A program made the translations under genes and the position numbers. From Acinetobacter zhairuonensis (lineage in GTDB: Bacteria; Pseudomonadota; Gammaproteobacteria; Pseudomonadales; Moraxellaceae): a stretch of 61,406 nucleotides of DNA. Positions 9,451 through 19,625 of this stretch are shown here, piece after piece (position 1 is the first letter of the stretch; each line of letters begins with the position of its first letter). A model generated the notes under the pieces. It did no database searches. It saw only the letters and a list, made by a program, of their open reading frames with translations, and was not told where the DNA came from. The stretch spans positions 1 through 61,406 of the forward strand of contig NZ_JAKVIM010000021.1 of the NCBI RefSeq assembly GCF_022601715.1, in the 5' to 3' direction.

Positions 9451-10950
9451 ATGGGTAATTTTTTATTTCTTCAAATTTTCACGGTTATTTTTGCACTATC
9501 AATTGCGACGACGATTTTTAACAAGCGAATTTTAGGCTTTCCACAAGCAATTGGGGTTCCGATTGTCTCGGCAATTTTTGTCTTTATTTTACAGTGGGGT
9601 GCAAGCCTGCTGAATGGTAATCAGTTTATTACCATCAATATTCATAATATTGAAAATGCTGTACGTCACATCGACTTTTATGACTTTCTGATTAACGGTG
9701 TGATCTGTTTTATTCTGACGTCTTCTGCGTTGAAGTTTAAAGTTTCAGATTTACGCAGTTACTGGAAGCCAATCAGCATTTTAGCCAGTATCGCACTAGT
9801 ACTTTGTGCCGTGTTGTTTGGGGTGGTGCTCTATGGTTATCAATTCTTAGTCGGGCAGCATGTCGACTTATTGGTGTTGCTGCTTTTGGGCGCGGCGTTG
9901 GGAGCGACTGACCCGATTGGCATTAAAGGAGTACTAAGTTCAGTACGTGCACCACATCATTTAATCGTCAAATTGGAAGGCGAATCCTTATTTAATGATG
10001 CCATGTGTATTGCTTTATTCATGACCTTACTCAATGTCTTACAAGGTGAACATTTTAGTTTAATCGGTACGCTACAAACCCTGCTATATGAAATTGTGGT
10101 TGCCATTATTATTGGTTGGGGCTTTGGTCTTGCTATTCTAAGACTGCTCCGTGGCAAACATGAAATGGAATCCCTGATTTTAACCACGGCATTGCTGGCT
10201 TGCGGTTCCTACTTGATTGCACTGTTTGCACATGCTTCTGCACCAATTGCCTGTGTGATTGGTGGATTAATTGTCGGGAATAAATGGAAAGAAATTCTGC
10301 AAGAGCGTGAAATTCGTGAAGTGAATCATTTCTGGCATACGGTTGAAGGGATTATCAATTCATTCTTATTCACCCTGATTGGTTTGGAACTGTTTATTTT
10401 AGATTTAAGTGTAAGTTTAATTTTAGGCGGTATTATTGCCTTTATTATTCTGCATGCTTCACGTTTTGCTGCTAATTTTCTCGCCTTTGCCTTTTTCCCA
10501 AGTTTTCGACATAAAAGTTATAACGGTAGTCTAGCCATTCTATCTTGGGGGGGGGTGCGTGGGGGAATCTCGCTGGCTTTGATTTTGGCGGTTGCCAACA
10601 TTCCGCAACTCAGTGAATACAGTAGTATCTTGATTGGTTATACCTTTATTAGTGTGCTTTTATCGGGGTTGGTGTGTGGTTTAGGGCTGCCAGCAGTGAT
10701 GAATGCCTTTTATTACAATCCGAATGAAGAGACAGAAGGCTTTAAGGGATGGTATCAGCGGTTGTGCCATAAGATGAATCGTAAGGGATTTCAATATATT
10801 GTTGGCGAAGATGCAACGGGTAATGAAACCATTACCATTTATAACCCAGATGCCTTTGTTGATGTAAAAGCCGCTGATGGGGTTGCTGCCGTGCATAATC
10901 CTGAAAAAGTACAAGAAGTGAAACGTTTGGAAAGTCCAGAAAACTTTTAA
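9451..10950 (+). CDS. CPA1-type Na+/H+ (cation/proton) antiporter
   Basis: 499 residues with about 12 membrane helices and the CPA1 hallmarks 'GAALGATDPIG' and 'EGESLFNDA' (the NhaP-like ion-binding helix), plus 'SWGGVRGGISLAL' near residue 370. A soluble tail of about 80 residues follows. It exchanges Na+ or K+ for protons across the inner membrane. A TTG at 9430 would add seven residues, but the ATG at 9451 gives a normal hydrophobic start. The next gene starts 31 bases downstream on the same strand, so the two may be cotranscribed. Confidence 0.88.
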   Translation: MGNFLFLQIFTVIFALSIATTIFNKRILGFPQAIGVPIVSAIFVFILQWGASLLNGNQFITINIHNIENAVRHIDFYDFLINGVICFILTSSALKFKVSDLRSYWKPISILASIALVLCAVLFGVVLYGYQFLVGQHVDLLVLLLLGAALGATDPIGIKGVLSSVRAPHHLIVKLEGESLFNDAMCIALFMTLLNVLQGEHFSLIGTLQTLLYEIVVAIIIGWGFGLAILRLLRGKHEMESLILTTALLACGSYLIALFAHASAPIACVIGGLIVGNKWKEILQEREIREVNHFWHTVEGIINSFLFTLIGLELFILDLSVSLILGGIIAFIILHASRFAANFLAFAFFPSFRHKSYNGSLAILSWGGVRGGISLALILAVANIPQLSEYSSILIGYTFISVLLSGLVCGLGLPAVMNAFYYNPNEETEGFKGWYQRLCHKMNRKGFQYIVGEDATGNETITIYNPDAFVDVKAADGVAAVHNPEKVQEVKRLESPENF

Positions 10951-10980
10951 AACTTCTACTGCAAAAGGATAATTTTTCAG

Positions 10981-11316
10981 ATGGCAGTGATTCAATCATC
11001 TTCTAAAGAATTGGCACAGTTGATTTTGCAGGTGGTGGCTTTAATTCCTTATGGGAAAGTTGCCACCTATGGACAAGTTGCCAAGATGGCAGGCTTGCCC
11101 AAACATGCCCGTTTAGTTGGGAGAGTGTTGCAGCAAGTAGAAGATGTGCATTTACCTTGGCATCGCGTGATTAATTCACAGGGTAAAATTAGCCTAAGCA
11201 AGCTAGATACTCAAGGTGATAATCTACAAGTTGTAAAATTACAGGCGGAAAATATTGCTGTGATTGCAGGGAGGGTGAACTTAAAGCAGTATCAGTGGGA
11301 TGGCGAGATTCTTTAG
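10981..11316 (+). CDS. Alkyltransferase-like protein (ATL, MGMT family without active cysteine)
   Basis: 111 residues, made of the DNA-binding domain of O6-alkylguanine transferases. The winged-helix 'GKVATYGQVAKMAGLP' and the arginine finger 'GRVLQ' are present. The active motif reads P59-W60-H61-R62 instead of PCHR, so the alkyl-accepting cysteine is replaced by tryptophan. That is the hallmark of ATL proteins (E. coli YbaZ, yeast Atl1), which bind O6-alkylguanine and hand the lesion to nucleotide excision repair rather than repairing it themselves. Confidence 0.88.
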   Translation: MAVIQSSSKELAQLILQVVALIPYGKVATYGQVAKMAGLPKHARLVGRVLQQVEDVHLPWHRVINSQGKISLSKLDTQGDNLQVVKLQAENIAVIAGRVNLKQYQWDGEIL

Positions 11317-11379
11317 TCTAGATAAAAGGTCTTACACCCAGTGCTGAGTATGAGTGTAAGACCAAGTCGATGAATTCAA

Positions 11380-11820
11380 TTATTGGCGAACCACCAATAC
11401 AGGGACACCTGTATCGCCAAGAATGTTTTGTGCAACGCTACCTAAGAATAATTTTTTCAGTCCTGTACGACCATGTGAACCAATCACAATTAAATCAGCG
11501 TTGGTTTCTTTCGCTGCATTAATGATTTCTTGGTGAATCACTTGACCCTCAAGTAGACGCGCTTCTACTTGCAGACCTTCAGCGCTAAATTTTGCTTTTG
11601 CTTCCTCAAGGGTTGCTTGAATAGAAGTACGTGCACGTTCAATTAAATCATTGGTTTGTGCAGCAGTAATATATTCGGCTGCAATGTAAGGGTCTAAAGC
11701 AAGCACTTGTACAACAGTAATTTTGCTGCCAAATGCTTTAGCAAGCTCTGCTGCTTGTTTTACTGCTGCAAAAGAGGTTTCTGAACCGTCCACTGGAACC
11801 AAAATATTTTGATAAGCCAT
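11380..11820 (-). CDS. Universal stress protein, UspA family
   Basis: 146 residues, the size of a single Usp domain. The N-terminal 'ILVPVDGSE' strand-loop and the ATP-binding signature 'GSHGRTGLKKLFLGS' near residues 115-130 are both present, so it belongs to the nucleotide-binding subgroup. Usp proteins help cells survive starvation and stress by an unclear mechanism. It is a single gene with a roughly 350-base upstream region of its own and is convergent with the ATL gene. Confidence 0.9.
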   Translation of the reverse strand: MAYQNILVPVDGSETSFAAVKQAAELAKAFGSKITVVQVLALDPYIAAEYITAAQTNDLIERARTSIQATLEEAKAKFSAEGLQVEARLLEGQVIHQEIINAAKETNADLIVIGSHGRTGLKKLFLGSVAQNILGDTGVPVLVVRQ

Positions 11821-12169
11821 CTGTGTTACTCCTTGTTTTCATTACAATCATTCTAGAAGCTGTTTTATTTGAGAGTTGCGACTCAAAATTATTGTTTATG
11901 CTTTTATACTAACCCTAATTTTGACTTTATAAAACCTAGTATTTTCATAAGGATAAGGCTTTATAAACCGTCGATTCCATAACCTAACTTAGCATGTTTT
12001 TTGCCTAAAAAGTATGCGTTGTTGTACTAAAGTCGGGTAAAAATTGTGAGAAAAATGAAACAGCTAAGTTAAGGCATCTTTTTATTGAGAATGGACTTAA
12101 ATGAGTGAAACTTGGTCACATTTATAAGGCATAGTATGATGTTGCCAACTTATTAATAACAAACAATAC
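11821..12169. other. Intergenic region with divergent promoters
   Basis: 349 bases without a gene, upstream of uspA (leftward) and of the KAP remnant (rightward). TTGGTC followed 17 bases later by TATGAT (about 12114-12142) is a plausible promoter for the remnant. A 6-bp inverted repeat TTTGAG...CTCAAA near 11869-11888 could be a regulator site for uspA. Nothing else is recognisable. Confidence 0.45.
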
Positions 12170-12426
12170 ATGACTGATCAAACCCAATTAAACTGGAATA
12201 GAACGAATTTAGATAATATTGAAACTGCTTGGGAAGGTGATCTTTGGGATCGTAAGCGTTTAGGTATTCAGTTGACGAACTATGTTGATTGTCTTAACTG
12301 TAGTGCTGTGCTTGCTTTGGATGCACGTTGGGGAGAAGGGAAAACGTGGTGAAGTATCATTAAAAGTTCTATTTAGTGTTGAATGAGTTGGTTAGTTTTA
12401 AGGGTCTAGAAGATAAATTTGATTGA
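12170..12426 (+). pseudogene. Remnant of a KAP-family P-loop NTPase
   Basis: An open stretch of 60 codons (12170-12352) ends right after a Walker A motif in 'ARWGEGKTW'. With the preceding 'VLALD' strand this is the start of a KAP-type NTPase, where a membrane or effector domain normally follows. The Walker B part and several hundred residues are missing. A second piece in another frame (12364-12426, 20 codons) looks like the C-terminal tail of such a protein and ends 10 bases before the next gene. I read this as an internally deleted gene. KAP NTPases are often found in mobile or defence-related loci. Confidence 0.65.
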
Positions 12427-12435
12427 GATGATTTT

Positions 12436-13323
12436 ATGTTGGAAACGCGTAAAAGATTAATAAATGATTGGAAAAATTTTGGCATTAATGTGTTTGAAGA
12501 ATCAATATGGAGTTCTTCAGTTCAGTTAGATTGTTTGCCTAAGGTCAGAGAGCTGTTGTCATCAAATGGTTTTAAGTATGTAGATATTAGTCTTGTAAGA
12601 CCTCCTGATAATAGTTCTGAAAGAATGAAATTTAGAACTCACTATGATGAAAGTAATCAATGTTTTAGCACAAATTATGGTATTTCTATTCCTGCTCTAA
12701 GTAATAACCTCAAATTGACTGTTGGTTTGGAGCAAGCAATTGAAAATCAAGAATGCCAAGATAAAACACTTCGGATTATTAATACTCTTAGATTAATATT
12801 TGGTGTGCCTGTTGCACGTGAATTAATGTTGGTTACACATTTCAATAGTGAAAATTTTCAAAATGCTGGAGTTGCTTCTGAATTAGGATATGCATCGCCT
12901 TTTGATATTCAAAGTTTAAACTTTTATGATGAAATTGAATTTTCAAAATTAAGAAATGTGCCAATTGATGCCTTAATATTATTGGATAAAGCTTTCCAAC
13001 AAAATTTTCCGAAGGAGCGTTTTATATTGATGTGGGTCTCATTTGAAGCAATTATTAATTCTATTTATTTGTCGGATAGCAATGGTAATAAAAGGGTTAA
13101 ATATTTTAAGGAAGAATTAAAATCTAACATAGTAAATGATGAGGTTTATCGTTTGTTTCAACTAAGATGCACTGTTTTTTAAGAAAGTAAATTTGAACAT
13201 GAGCAATTTGATGAAGAAAATTGGTCATTATATGCAGCGCTACAATTAGCGATCATGGAGGATTGCCCTCAAAGAGCTGCATTTTTAAGGGGTTATGAGC
13301 AAACAATTATTGAAAGATCATAG
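12436..13323 (+). pseudogene. HEPN-like protein interrupted by an in-frame stop
   Basis: 248 codons are open from the ATG at 12436 to a TAA at 13180-13182. The same frame continues for 46 protein-like codons to a TAG at 13321-13323. The last residues before the stop are R244-C-T-V-F, and the TAA stands at the sixth position, where an R-x4-H HEPN/ApeA-type ribonuclease motif would place its histidine. The helix-rich C-terminus with 'W.SFEAI' is typical of such proteins. It follows the KAP remnant at operon spacing, so the two probably formed a pair. The family call is an inference from motif and neighbourhood. Low-GC codon use differs from the core genes. Confidence 0.55.
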
Positions 13324-13953
13324 ATTTTCAAAATATTTAATTAATTCTCCCACATCATCCGTCTGCAACTGCTCACGCATCTTTAAAAACTGCTTTTCAT
13401 CTAATTCATAAAGTTTAAGAGCAAGCAGCTTTTGAATATCTTCTTCAGGGAAACGGTATTTAATAATTTTCGCAGGTACGCCACCCACAACTGCATAAGG
13501 TGGTACATCTTTGGTAACGACTGCACCTGTCGCAACTACTGCACCTTCACCTAGTGTTACGCCTTGCATAATCATGGCGCGACTGCCAATCCAGCAACCA
13601 TCACCAATAATTGTATCTCCAGCAGGGACAAAACTGCGAGTATCAAAGGGGAAAGCTGAAATCCAATCTGTTCGGTGTAGTTGATTCCCACCCATCATAA
13701 TCACGCATTCAGCGCCAAAACAGACAAAGTTGCCAATATACAGTTGGTCAATGGGTTTTTCAGGGGTAGAGGGCTTATCATGTAAATAACGCACGACACA
13801 ACGTTCAAAGCCTTGATCCCAATACGCTGAATAGTATGAATAATTCCCTTTAATGTGAATGTTCGGATTCTTCACGGTTTTAGAGATGAATTCGAATTCG
13901 CACCAGTGTTTGACAGGGGAGTTAATCAAAGGTTCAGACATGGTCGGCAGCAT
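13318..13953 (-). CDS. CatB-related (XAT family) hexapeptide O-acetyltransferase
   Basis: 211 residues built on left-handed beta-helix hexapeptide repeats (about residues 70-165, for example '[17 protein letters not shown]'). The histidine in '[14 protein letters not shown]' corresponds to the catalytic His of type B chloramphenicol and streptogramin acetyltransferases. Related chromosomal proteins acetylate hydroxyl groups of xenobiotics or sugars using acetyl-CoA. Resistance activity cannot be assumed. A second ATG lies at 13941; neither start has a clear ribosome binding site. Its stop codon overlaps the tail of the convergent HEPN-like pseudogene by 6 bases. Confidence 0.82.
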   Translation of the reverse strand: MLPTMSEPLINSPVKHWCEFEFISKTVKNPNIHIKGNYSYYSAYWDQGFERCVVRYLHDKPSTPEKPIDQLYIGNFVCFGAECVIMMGGNQLHRTDWISAFPFDTRSFVPAGDTIIGDGCWIGSRAMIMQGVTLGEGAVVATGAVVTKDVPPYAVVGGVPAKIIKYRFPEEDIQKLLALKLYELDEKQFLKMREQLQTDDVGELIKYFENL

Positions 13954-14036
13954 AAGGTATGGGTGTATGGATTATAACGGATTGTGTGGAGTTTCCCATC
14001 ACGTAGCACTTGTTTGATTTACGGATGAGCGATGAG

Positions 14037-14282
14037 TTAGCGAAACAGATTCCATAATAATTTGAACCAGTGTTGAACCGAATTTGGAAAAAGAAAACCA
14101 CCCAAAAATGTAAGTACTGTTGTGGTCAGAGTAATTATCACAGAGTTGGTACTACTGTTGATGTAACGTGACTATGTCATTGCTATGAGGATTCCTAAGA
14201 AGAATCCACCAATTGCATAGTAGAGCTCTTGAAGGATTCTGTTGTCGATTCTTTGTATTGTAATTTTGAAGATGCTTTTATC
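14037..14282 (-). pseudogene. Broken small membrane protein
   Basis: A minus-strand frame of 82 codons reads as a protein with two hydrophobic helices ('YYAIGGFFLGILIAM' and 'VIITLTTTVLTFLGGFLF'). It is cut by an amber codon at 14172-14174 and has no ATG or ribosome binding site at its 5' end. The protein-like character on both sides of the stop argues for a recently inactivated gene. Its family is not recognisable. Confidence 0.5.
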
Positions 14283-14298
14283 TTAAATAGTTTTGTAC

Positions 14299-14323
14299 AA
14301 AAAAACCCCTCAAAAGAGGGGCT
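14299..14323 (-). terminator. greA terminator
   Basis: GC-rich stem CCCCTC (14306-14311) / GAGGGG (14316-14321), AAAA loop, followed on the minus strand by a run of T. It lies about 20 bases after the greA stop. Confidence 0.9.
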
Positions 14324-14343
14324 TGAATCTTTAATATGCAAAA

Positions 14344-14820
14344 TTAAAGATATTCAACGCTAACAATTTCGTATTCAACTTCACCATTTGGTGTCTGAAT
14401 TTTTGCATCATCGCCTTCGCTTTTACCTAAAAGACCACGTGCAATTGGAGAGTTGACAGAGATTTTATTGATTTTGAAATCTGCTTCGTCATCGCCCACA
14501 ATCATATAGGTCTTTTGTTCTTCTGTGTCCAAGTTTTCAATGGTCACTGTTACACCAAAAACAACGCGACCGTTTTGTTCAAGATCTTTTACATCAATGA
14601 CTTGAGCTGCACCCAATTTACCTTCGATGTCTTGAATACGGCCTTCGCAAAAACCTTGTTGCTCACGTGCAGCATGGTATTCCGCGTTTTCTTTTAAATC
14701 CCCGTGTTCACGTGCTTCAGCAATAGCTGCAGTAATACGTGGACGTTCAATACTTTTTAATTGATGTAATTCTTTCTCTAAGGCTTCTTTGCCTTGGGGA
14801 GTCATAGGATAACGTTGCAT
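14344..14820 (-). CDS. greA: Transcription elongation factor GreA
   Basis: 158 residues, normal GreA length. The N-terminal coiled coil carries the acidic tip (about residues 38-45, '[16 protein letters not shown]'), which enters the RNA polymerase secondary channel to trigger cleavage of backtracked RNA. The C-terminal FKBP-like domain ends with 'SP.aRaLlGK.eGD'. It is the last gene of a carA-carB-greA run on the minus strand, 95 bases after carB with a possible terminator between. A GreB paralogue lies at 55668. Confidence 0.97.
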   Translation of the reverse strand: MQRYPMTPQGKEALEKELHQLKSIERPRITAAIAEAREHGDLKENAEYHAAREQQGFCEGRIQDIEGKLGAAQVIDVKDLEQNGRVVFGVTVTIENLDTEEQKTYMIVGDDEADFKINKISVNSPIARGLLGKSEGDDAKIQTPNGEVEYEIVSVEYL

Positions 14821-14868
14821 TGTTGTCCCTCAAGTTTGTGAGTGTAAAAAAAATACAGGTTTATAAAT

Positions 14869-14904
14869 GAAAAAAGCCCGCCACCGATAAGGTGACGGGT
14901 CTTA
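14869..14904 (-). terminator. carAB terminator (probably partial)
   Basis: An inverted repeat around CCCGCCACC / GGTGACGGG with one mismatch and a 5-base loop, followed on the minus strand by a run of T from the A-tract at 14870-14875. It stands between carB and greA, so greA may be served both by read-through and by its own promoter. Confidence 0.7.
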
Positions 14905-14915
14905 TCGGAAACGAA

Positions 14916-17900
14916 TTAAACTACGGTTTGTAAATCTTGCAAACGGTATACATCCATTGGTAATTGGATTCCAAATGCTTGGCAAACTGCTTCAGCACCG
15001 TTAATGGTGGTTGTGTAATACACTTTACCTTGTAACGCAGCACGACGGATCATGGCTGAGTCATACTGAGCACGTTTGCCCTCAGTGGTATTGACAATAA
15101 GGTGTATTTCACCATTTTTCAAGCGGTCTACAATGTGTGGACGGCCTTCGGTTACTTTATTTACAAGTTCACACGCTAAACCTGCTTGGCTAAGTACGTC
15201 ATGCGTACCACCAGTTGCAACAAGTTTAAAGCCGAAAGAAACAAGTTTCTTCGCAATATCAACGATGTATTTCTTGTCAGATTCACGTACAGACAAGAAT
15301 GCGTGTTTCACTTCGCCTTCTGTCGGTAAACCTGGTAAGCGTTCATTTGAACCTAGCACTGCTTTGTAGAATGCTTCACCAAATGTTTTACCTACACCCA
15401 TTACCTCACCTGTAGATTTCATCTCAGGACCAAGCATTGGGTCAACGCCAGGGAATTTAGCAAATGGGAAGACCGCTTCTTTCACCGAAAAGTGAGTCGG
15501 AATAATCTCTTTGGTGAAACCTTGAGATTCTAACGATTGACCCGCCATGCAGCGTGCAGCCACTTTTGCCAAAGATTCGCCAATACATTTCGATACGAAT
15601 GGAACTGTACGTGATGCACGTGGGTTCACTTCAAGTACATAAATGTCGTTGCCTTTTACAGCAAACTGAACGTTCATTAAACCAACAACGCCAAGTTCTT
15701 TTGCCATCGCAATCGTTTGGCGACGCATTTCGTCTTGTACTTCTTGTGAAAGCGAGTAAGGAGGAATCGAACATGCTGAGTCACCAGAGTGAATACCCGC
15801 TTGTTCAATGTGCTGCATAATCCCGCCAATCACCACATCTTTACCATCAGATACGCAGTCTACGTCAACTTCAATGGCATCATCCAAGAAATGATCAAGA
15901 AGAACAGGCGCTTCATTTGATGCTTGAACTGCATCGCGTAAGTAGCGTTTCAACTCTTCATCGTTATAGACGATTTCCATCGCACGACCACCCAATACAT
16001 AAGATGGGCGAACAACCAGTGGATAACCGACTTTAGATGCTTCAGCCATACCTTCTTCAGCAGATTTTACAATGCTGTTGTTCGGTTGACGAAGTTGCAG
16101 ACGTTGGATCATTTGTTGGAAACGTTCACGGTCTTCTGCACGGTCAATTGCATCCGGTGATGTACCAATAATTGGTGCACCAGCTTCTTCTAAAGCGCGA
16201 GCCAATTTCAAAGGCGTTTGACCACCGTACTGCACGATAATGCCTTTAGGCTTCTCGATACGTACGATTTCAAGTACATCTTCAAGTGTAATTGGTTCGA
16301 AGTATAAACGATCTGAAGTGTCGTAATCTGTAGAAACTGTTTCAGGGTTACAGTTCACCATGATGGTCTCAAAACCATCATCACGCATTGCAAGCGCTGC
16401 GTGTACACAGCAGTAATCGAACTCGATCCCTTGACCAATACGGTTAGGACCACCACCGATTACCATGATTTTGTCTTTACTTGATGGATTTGCTTCACAT
16501 TCATCATCGTAAGTTGAATACATGTAAGCAGTATCAGATTCAAACTCTGCTGCACAGGTATCGACACGTTTGTAAACAGGCATTACGCCAAGATTCCAAC
16601 GGTGTTTACGGAATTGTTTTTGTGAAATGCCCATCAAATCAGCAATGCGAAGATCTGATAAACCTTTGCGTTTAAATGCACGAATGTTGTCTGCATTTAA
16701 GTCGCCAAAACCTAAAGTTTTGATTTGTTCTTCAGACTTAATAATGTCTTCGATTTGAATCAAGAACCATTTGTCGATATTGGTTGCAGCAAAAACTTCG
16801 TCTAAAGTAAAGCCGTGACGGAAAGCATCTGCGATATACCAAATACGCTCTGGACCTGGAACTTTAAGTTCTTGAAGAATTTTGTCGCGCGCACCTTCAG
16901 CACCCACTTCAATTTTCTCATCAAAGCCACATGCACCCACTTCAAGGCCACGAAGTGCTTTTTGTAAAGACTCTTGGAAGTTACGACCAATCGCCATTAC
17001 TTCACCTACAGATTTCATCTGCGTGGTTAGAATTGCTTCAGCTTGTGGGAATTTCTCGAAGTTAAAACGAGGAATCTTCGTTACCACATAGTCAATCGCA
17101 GGTTCGAATGATGCAGGTGTTGTGCCGCCAGTGATGTCATTTTTCAATTCATCAAGGGTGTAACCAACAGCAAGCTTCGCTGCAATTTTCGCAATTGGGA
17201 AACCGGTAGCTTTAGATGCTAAAGCAGAAGAACGCGATACACGCGGGTTCATCTCGATGATAACCATACGGCCATCTTTCGGGTTGATACCGAACTGAAC
17301 GTTAGAACCACCAGTTTCTACACCAATTTCACGTAGTACTGCTAAAGAAGCATTACGCATTAATTGGTATTCTTTGTCGGTCAATGTTTGTGCAGGAGCA
17401 ACCGTGATTGAGTCACCTGTGTGCACGCCCATTGGGTCAAAGTTTTCAATCGCGCAGACGATGATACAGTTGTCGTTTTTGTCACGAACAACTTCCATCT
17501 CGTATTCTTTCCAACCAATTAATGATTCATCAATCAATAATTGTTTGGTTGGAGAAAGATCGAAACCACGTTCGCAGATTTCGATGAATTCTTCTTTGTT
17601 ATAGGCGATACCACCACCTGAACCACCCATGGTGAATGATGGACGGATGATCACAGGGAAGCCGAAGCGTGCTTGAATTTCTAAAGCTTGTTCCATTGAC
17701 TCAGCAATGTCAGCTTTTGGACATTCAAGACCAATCTTACGCATTGCGATATCGAAAAGTTTACGGTCTTCCGCTTTTTCGATGGCTTCTTTGGTCGCAC
17801 CAATCAATTCAACATTGAATTTTTCTAAAATGCCGTGCTCATCAAGCGCAAGAGCACAGTTCAATGCGGTTTGACCACCCATAGTAGGAAGAACTGCATC

Positions 17901-18149
17901 TGGGCGTTCTTTCTCGATAATGGCCGCAACTGTTTGCCAAGTGATTGGCTCAATATAGGTTGCATCCGCCATTGAAGGGTCAGTCATAATGGTCGCTGGG
18001 TTAGAGTTCACCAAAATAACACGGTAACCTTCTTCACGAAGGGCTTTACACGCTTGTGCGCCTGAGTAGTCAAACTCACACGCTTGACCAATCACAATCG
18101 GACCAGCACCAATAATTAAGATGCTTTTAATATCCGTACGTTTAGGCAT
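14916..18149 (-). CDS. carB: Carbamoyl-phosphate synthase large subunit
   Basis: 1077 residues, full length. It has the duplicated ATP-grasp architecture: two biotin-carboxylase-like halves (about 1-400 and 550-935), with matching '[14 protein letters not shown]' and '[14 protein letters not shown]' starts. An oligomerisation segment lies between the halves and the MGS-like regulatory domain at the C-terminus (about 940-1077). It uses ammonia from CarA, bicarbonate and two ATP to make carbamoyl phosphate for arginine and pyrimidine synthesis. The ATG at 18149 is 15 bases after carA, so the two are cotranscribed. Confidence 0.98.
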   Translation of the reverse strand: MPKRTDIKSILIIGAGPIVIGQACEFDYSGAQACKALREEGYRVILVNSNPATIMTDPSMADATYIEPITWQTVAAIIEKERPDAVLPTMGGQTALNCALALDEHGILEKFNVELIGATKEAIEKAEDRKLFDIAMRKIGLECPKADIAESMEQALEIQARFGFPVIIRPSFTMGGSGGGIAYNKEEFIEICERGFDLSPTKQLLIDESLIGWKEYEMEVVRDKNDNCIIVCAIENFDPMGVHTGDSITVAPAQTLTDKEYQLMRNASLAVLREIGVETGGSNVQFGINPKDGRMVIIEMNPRVSRSSALASKATGFPIAKIAAKLAVGYTLDELKNDITGGTTPASFEPAIDYVVTKIPRFNFEKFPQAEAILTTQMKSVGEVMAIGRNFQESLQKALRGLEVGACGFDEKIEVGAEGARDKILQELKVPGPERIWYIADAFRHGFTLDEVFAATNIDKWFLIQIEDIIKSEEQIKTLGFGDLNADNIRAFKRKGLSDLRIADLMGISQKQFRKHRWNLGVMPVYKRVDTCAAEFESDTAYMYSTYDDECEANPSSKDKIMVIGGGPNRIGQGIEFDYCCVHAALAMRDDGFETIMVNCNPETVSTDYDTSDRLYFEPITLEDVLEIVRIEKPKGIIVQYGGQTPLKLARALEEAGAPIIGTSPDAIDRAEDRERFQQMIQRLQLRQPNNSIVKSAEEGMAEASKVGYPLVVRPSYVLGGRAMEIVYNDEELKRYLRDAVQASNEAPVLLDHFLDDAIEVDVDCVSDGKDVVIGGIMQHIEQAGIHSGDSACSIPPYSLSQEVQDEMRRQTIAMAKELGVVGLMNVQFAVKGNDIYVLEVNPRASRTVPFVSKCIGESLAKVAARCMAGQSLESQGFTKEIIPTHFSVKEAVFPFAKFPGVDPMLGPEMKSTGEVMGVGKTFGEAFYKAVLGSNERLPGLPTEGEVKHAFLSVRESDKKYIVDIAKKLVSFGFKLVATGGTHDVLSQAGLACELVNKVTEGRPHIVDRLKNGEIHLIVNTTEGKRAQYDSAMIRRAALQGKVYYTTTINGAEAVCQAFGIQLPMDVYRLQDLQTVV

Positions 18150-18164
18150 TATATCGCTCCTTAA

Positions 18165-19304
18165 TTACTTCTTAGATGCTTCAATAAGTTCGATGAAATG
18201 ATCGAACAATGGCGCACAGTCATGTGGACCTGGGCTTGCTTCAGGGTGACCTTGGAAGCTGAACGCAGGTTTGTCTGTACGGTGAATCCCTTGTAGGGTG
18301 CCGTCAAACAATGATTTGTGCGTTGCTTTAATGTTGGCAGGCAAAGTGTCTGCATCAACAGCAAAGCCGTGGTTCTGAGAAGTAATCATCACAGTACCAT
18401 CTTCAAGATTTTGTACAGGATGGTTTGCACCATGGTGACCATGTGGCATTTTCACTGTTTGTGCACCAGAAGCAAGTGCAAGGATTTGGTGTCCTAAGCA
18501 GATACCAAATACTGGTAAATCTGTTGTTTCAACAATTGTTTTTACAGCTTCAATTGCATAGTCACATGCAGCTGGATCACCAGGACCGTTTGATAAGAAC
18601 ACGCCATCTGGATTTAACGCGAGAACTTTCTCTGCTGGTGTTTGTGCAGGCACTACAGTTAACTTACAACCGCGGTCTGCAAGCATACGCAGGATGTTGG
18701 TTTTAACACCATAGTCGTATGCAACCACATGGAATTTGTGTTCAGGTTGCGTGAAGCCTTGACCTAGAACCCAAGAACCTTCAGTCCACTCGAATCCTTC
18801 AGGATCACAGCATTCTTTCGCAAGATCTAAACCATTCAAGCCGCCGAATGCACGTGCTTTTGCCAGTGCTTCTTCTTCTGTAATATTTTCGCCAGCAAGA
18901 ATACAACCGTTTTGAGCGCCTTTTGCACGAAGGATACGCGTCAATTTACGAGTATCGATATCTGCAATGGCAACAACATTATGTTCTACAAGGTATTCAC
19001 CTAGAGACTGTTCTGCACGGAAGTTGCTATGTAATAAAGGTAAGTCACGGATAATTAAACCGTTCGCCCACACTTTATGAATACGGCCAGACTCTGCATC
19101 TTCAGAGTTACAGCCAGTATTACCAATATGAGGATAAGTTAACGTCACAAGTTGTTGTGCATAACTTGGGTCAGTCAAAATTTCTTGATAGCCAGTCATG
19201 GCAGTGTTGAAAACGACTTCACCTGTCGTACTTCCCGTTGCACCGATTGACGTACCTTTAAAAATTGTACCGTCGGCAAGGGCTAAAATGGCGGGGATGC
19301 TCAA
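18165..19304 (-). CDS. carA: Carbamoyl-phosphate synthase small subunit (glutamine amidotransferase)
   Basis: 379 residues. The N-terminal CPSase small-chain domain is followed by a class I glutamine amidotransferase domain with the nucleophile elbow 'VFGICLGHQ' (Cys near 270) and the His/Glu pair in '[11 protein letters not shown]'. It releases ammonia from glutamine and channels it to CarB. The start is a TTG at 19304 with an AGGAG ribosome binding site seven bases away; no better ATG is available. Expression probably depends on the promoter and hairpin leader just upstream. Confidence 0.97.
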   Translation of the reverse strand: MSIPAILALADGTIFKGTSIGATGSTTGEVVFNTAMTGYQEILTDPSYAQQLVTLTYPHIGNTGCNSEDAESGRIHKVWANGLIIRDLPLLHSNFRAEQSLGEYLVEHNVVAIADIDTRKLTRILRAKGAQNGCILAGENITEEEALAKARAFGGLNGLDLAKECCDPEGFEWTEGSWVLGQGFTQPEHKFHVVAYDYGVKTNILRMLADRGCKLTVVPAQTPAEKVLALNPDGVFLSNGPGDPAACDYAIEAVKTIVETTDLPVFGICLGHQILALASGAQTVKMPHGHHGANHPVQNLEDGTVMITSQNHGFAVDADTLPANIKATHKSLFDGTLQGIHRTDKPAFSFQGHPEASPGPHDCAPLFDHFIELIEASKK

Positions 19305-19343
19305 AACAAAGCTCCTGAACTAAAACCACAAAAATAGGGCTGT

Positions 19344-19411
19344 AAAAAAGCGAGTAGACGAAAAAAAAGGAAGGCTATAAAAAAACCTACCCTCCCTATG
19401 TCTGCTCGCTT
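19344..19411 (-). promoter_or_regulatory. carA leader hairpin, candidate transcription attenuator
   Basis: On the minus strand AAGCGAGCAGAC (19411-19400) pairs with GTCTACTCGCTT (19359-19348) at 11 of 12 positions, and a U6 tract follows. Nested inside is a second hairpin, AGGGAGG (19397-19391) with CCTTCCT (19374-19368, one G-U pair), followed by U8. The structure begins about 10 bases after the predicted transcript start and ends about 40 bases before the carA TTG. There is no ATG in the leader and hence no obvious leader peptide. This is the layout of a transcription attenuator; the sensed signal is unknown. Confidence 0.6.
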
Positions 19412-19426
19412 GTAACTTAACAGCGC

Positions 19427-19455
19427 ATTATACGCATCTAGTGTGAAAAAGTCCA
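19427..19455 (-). promoter_or_regulatory. Sigma-70 promoter of carAB
   Basis: Minus-strand -10 is TATAAT (19432-19427), perfect, and -35 is TGGACT (19455-19450), 4 of 6, with a 17-base spacer. Transcription should start near 19420, just before the leader hairpin. Confidence 0.8.
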
Positions 19456-19625
19456 CGTAAAAACCAAAGAATCGCATGATAAATCGCTTGCATTTTTTAG
19501 ATCGTTGTTTTGTTGCGCGAAATGAAAATGTAAGCAATTAAGAATTGTCCGACAAATCAGTGATTAAATTTTATCAAGTCCAGTTAAGCTTGAAGCCTTC
19601 TCACTATAAAAATAGGTTGTACATC

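Noticed and set aside
13318..13953. Acquired chloramphenicol resistance gene
   Set aside because: It belongs to the CatB-related family but lies alone in chromosomal DNA without integron or transposon signs; activity cannot be claimed.
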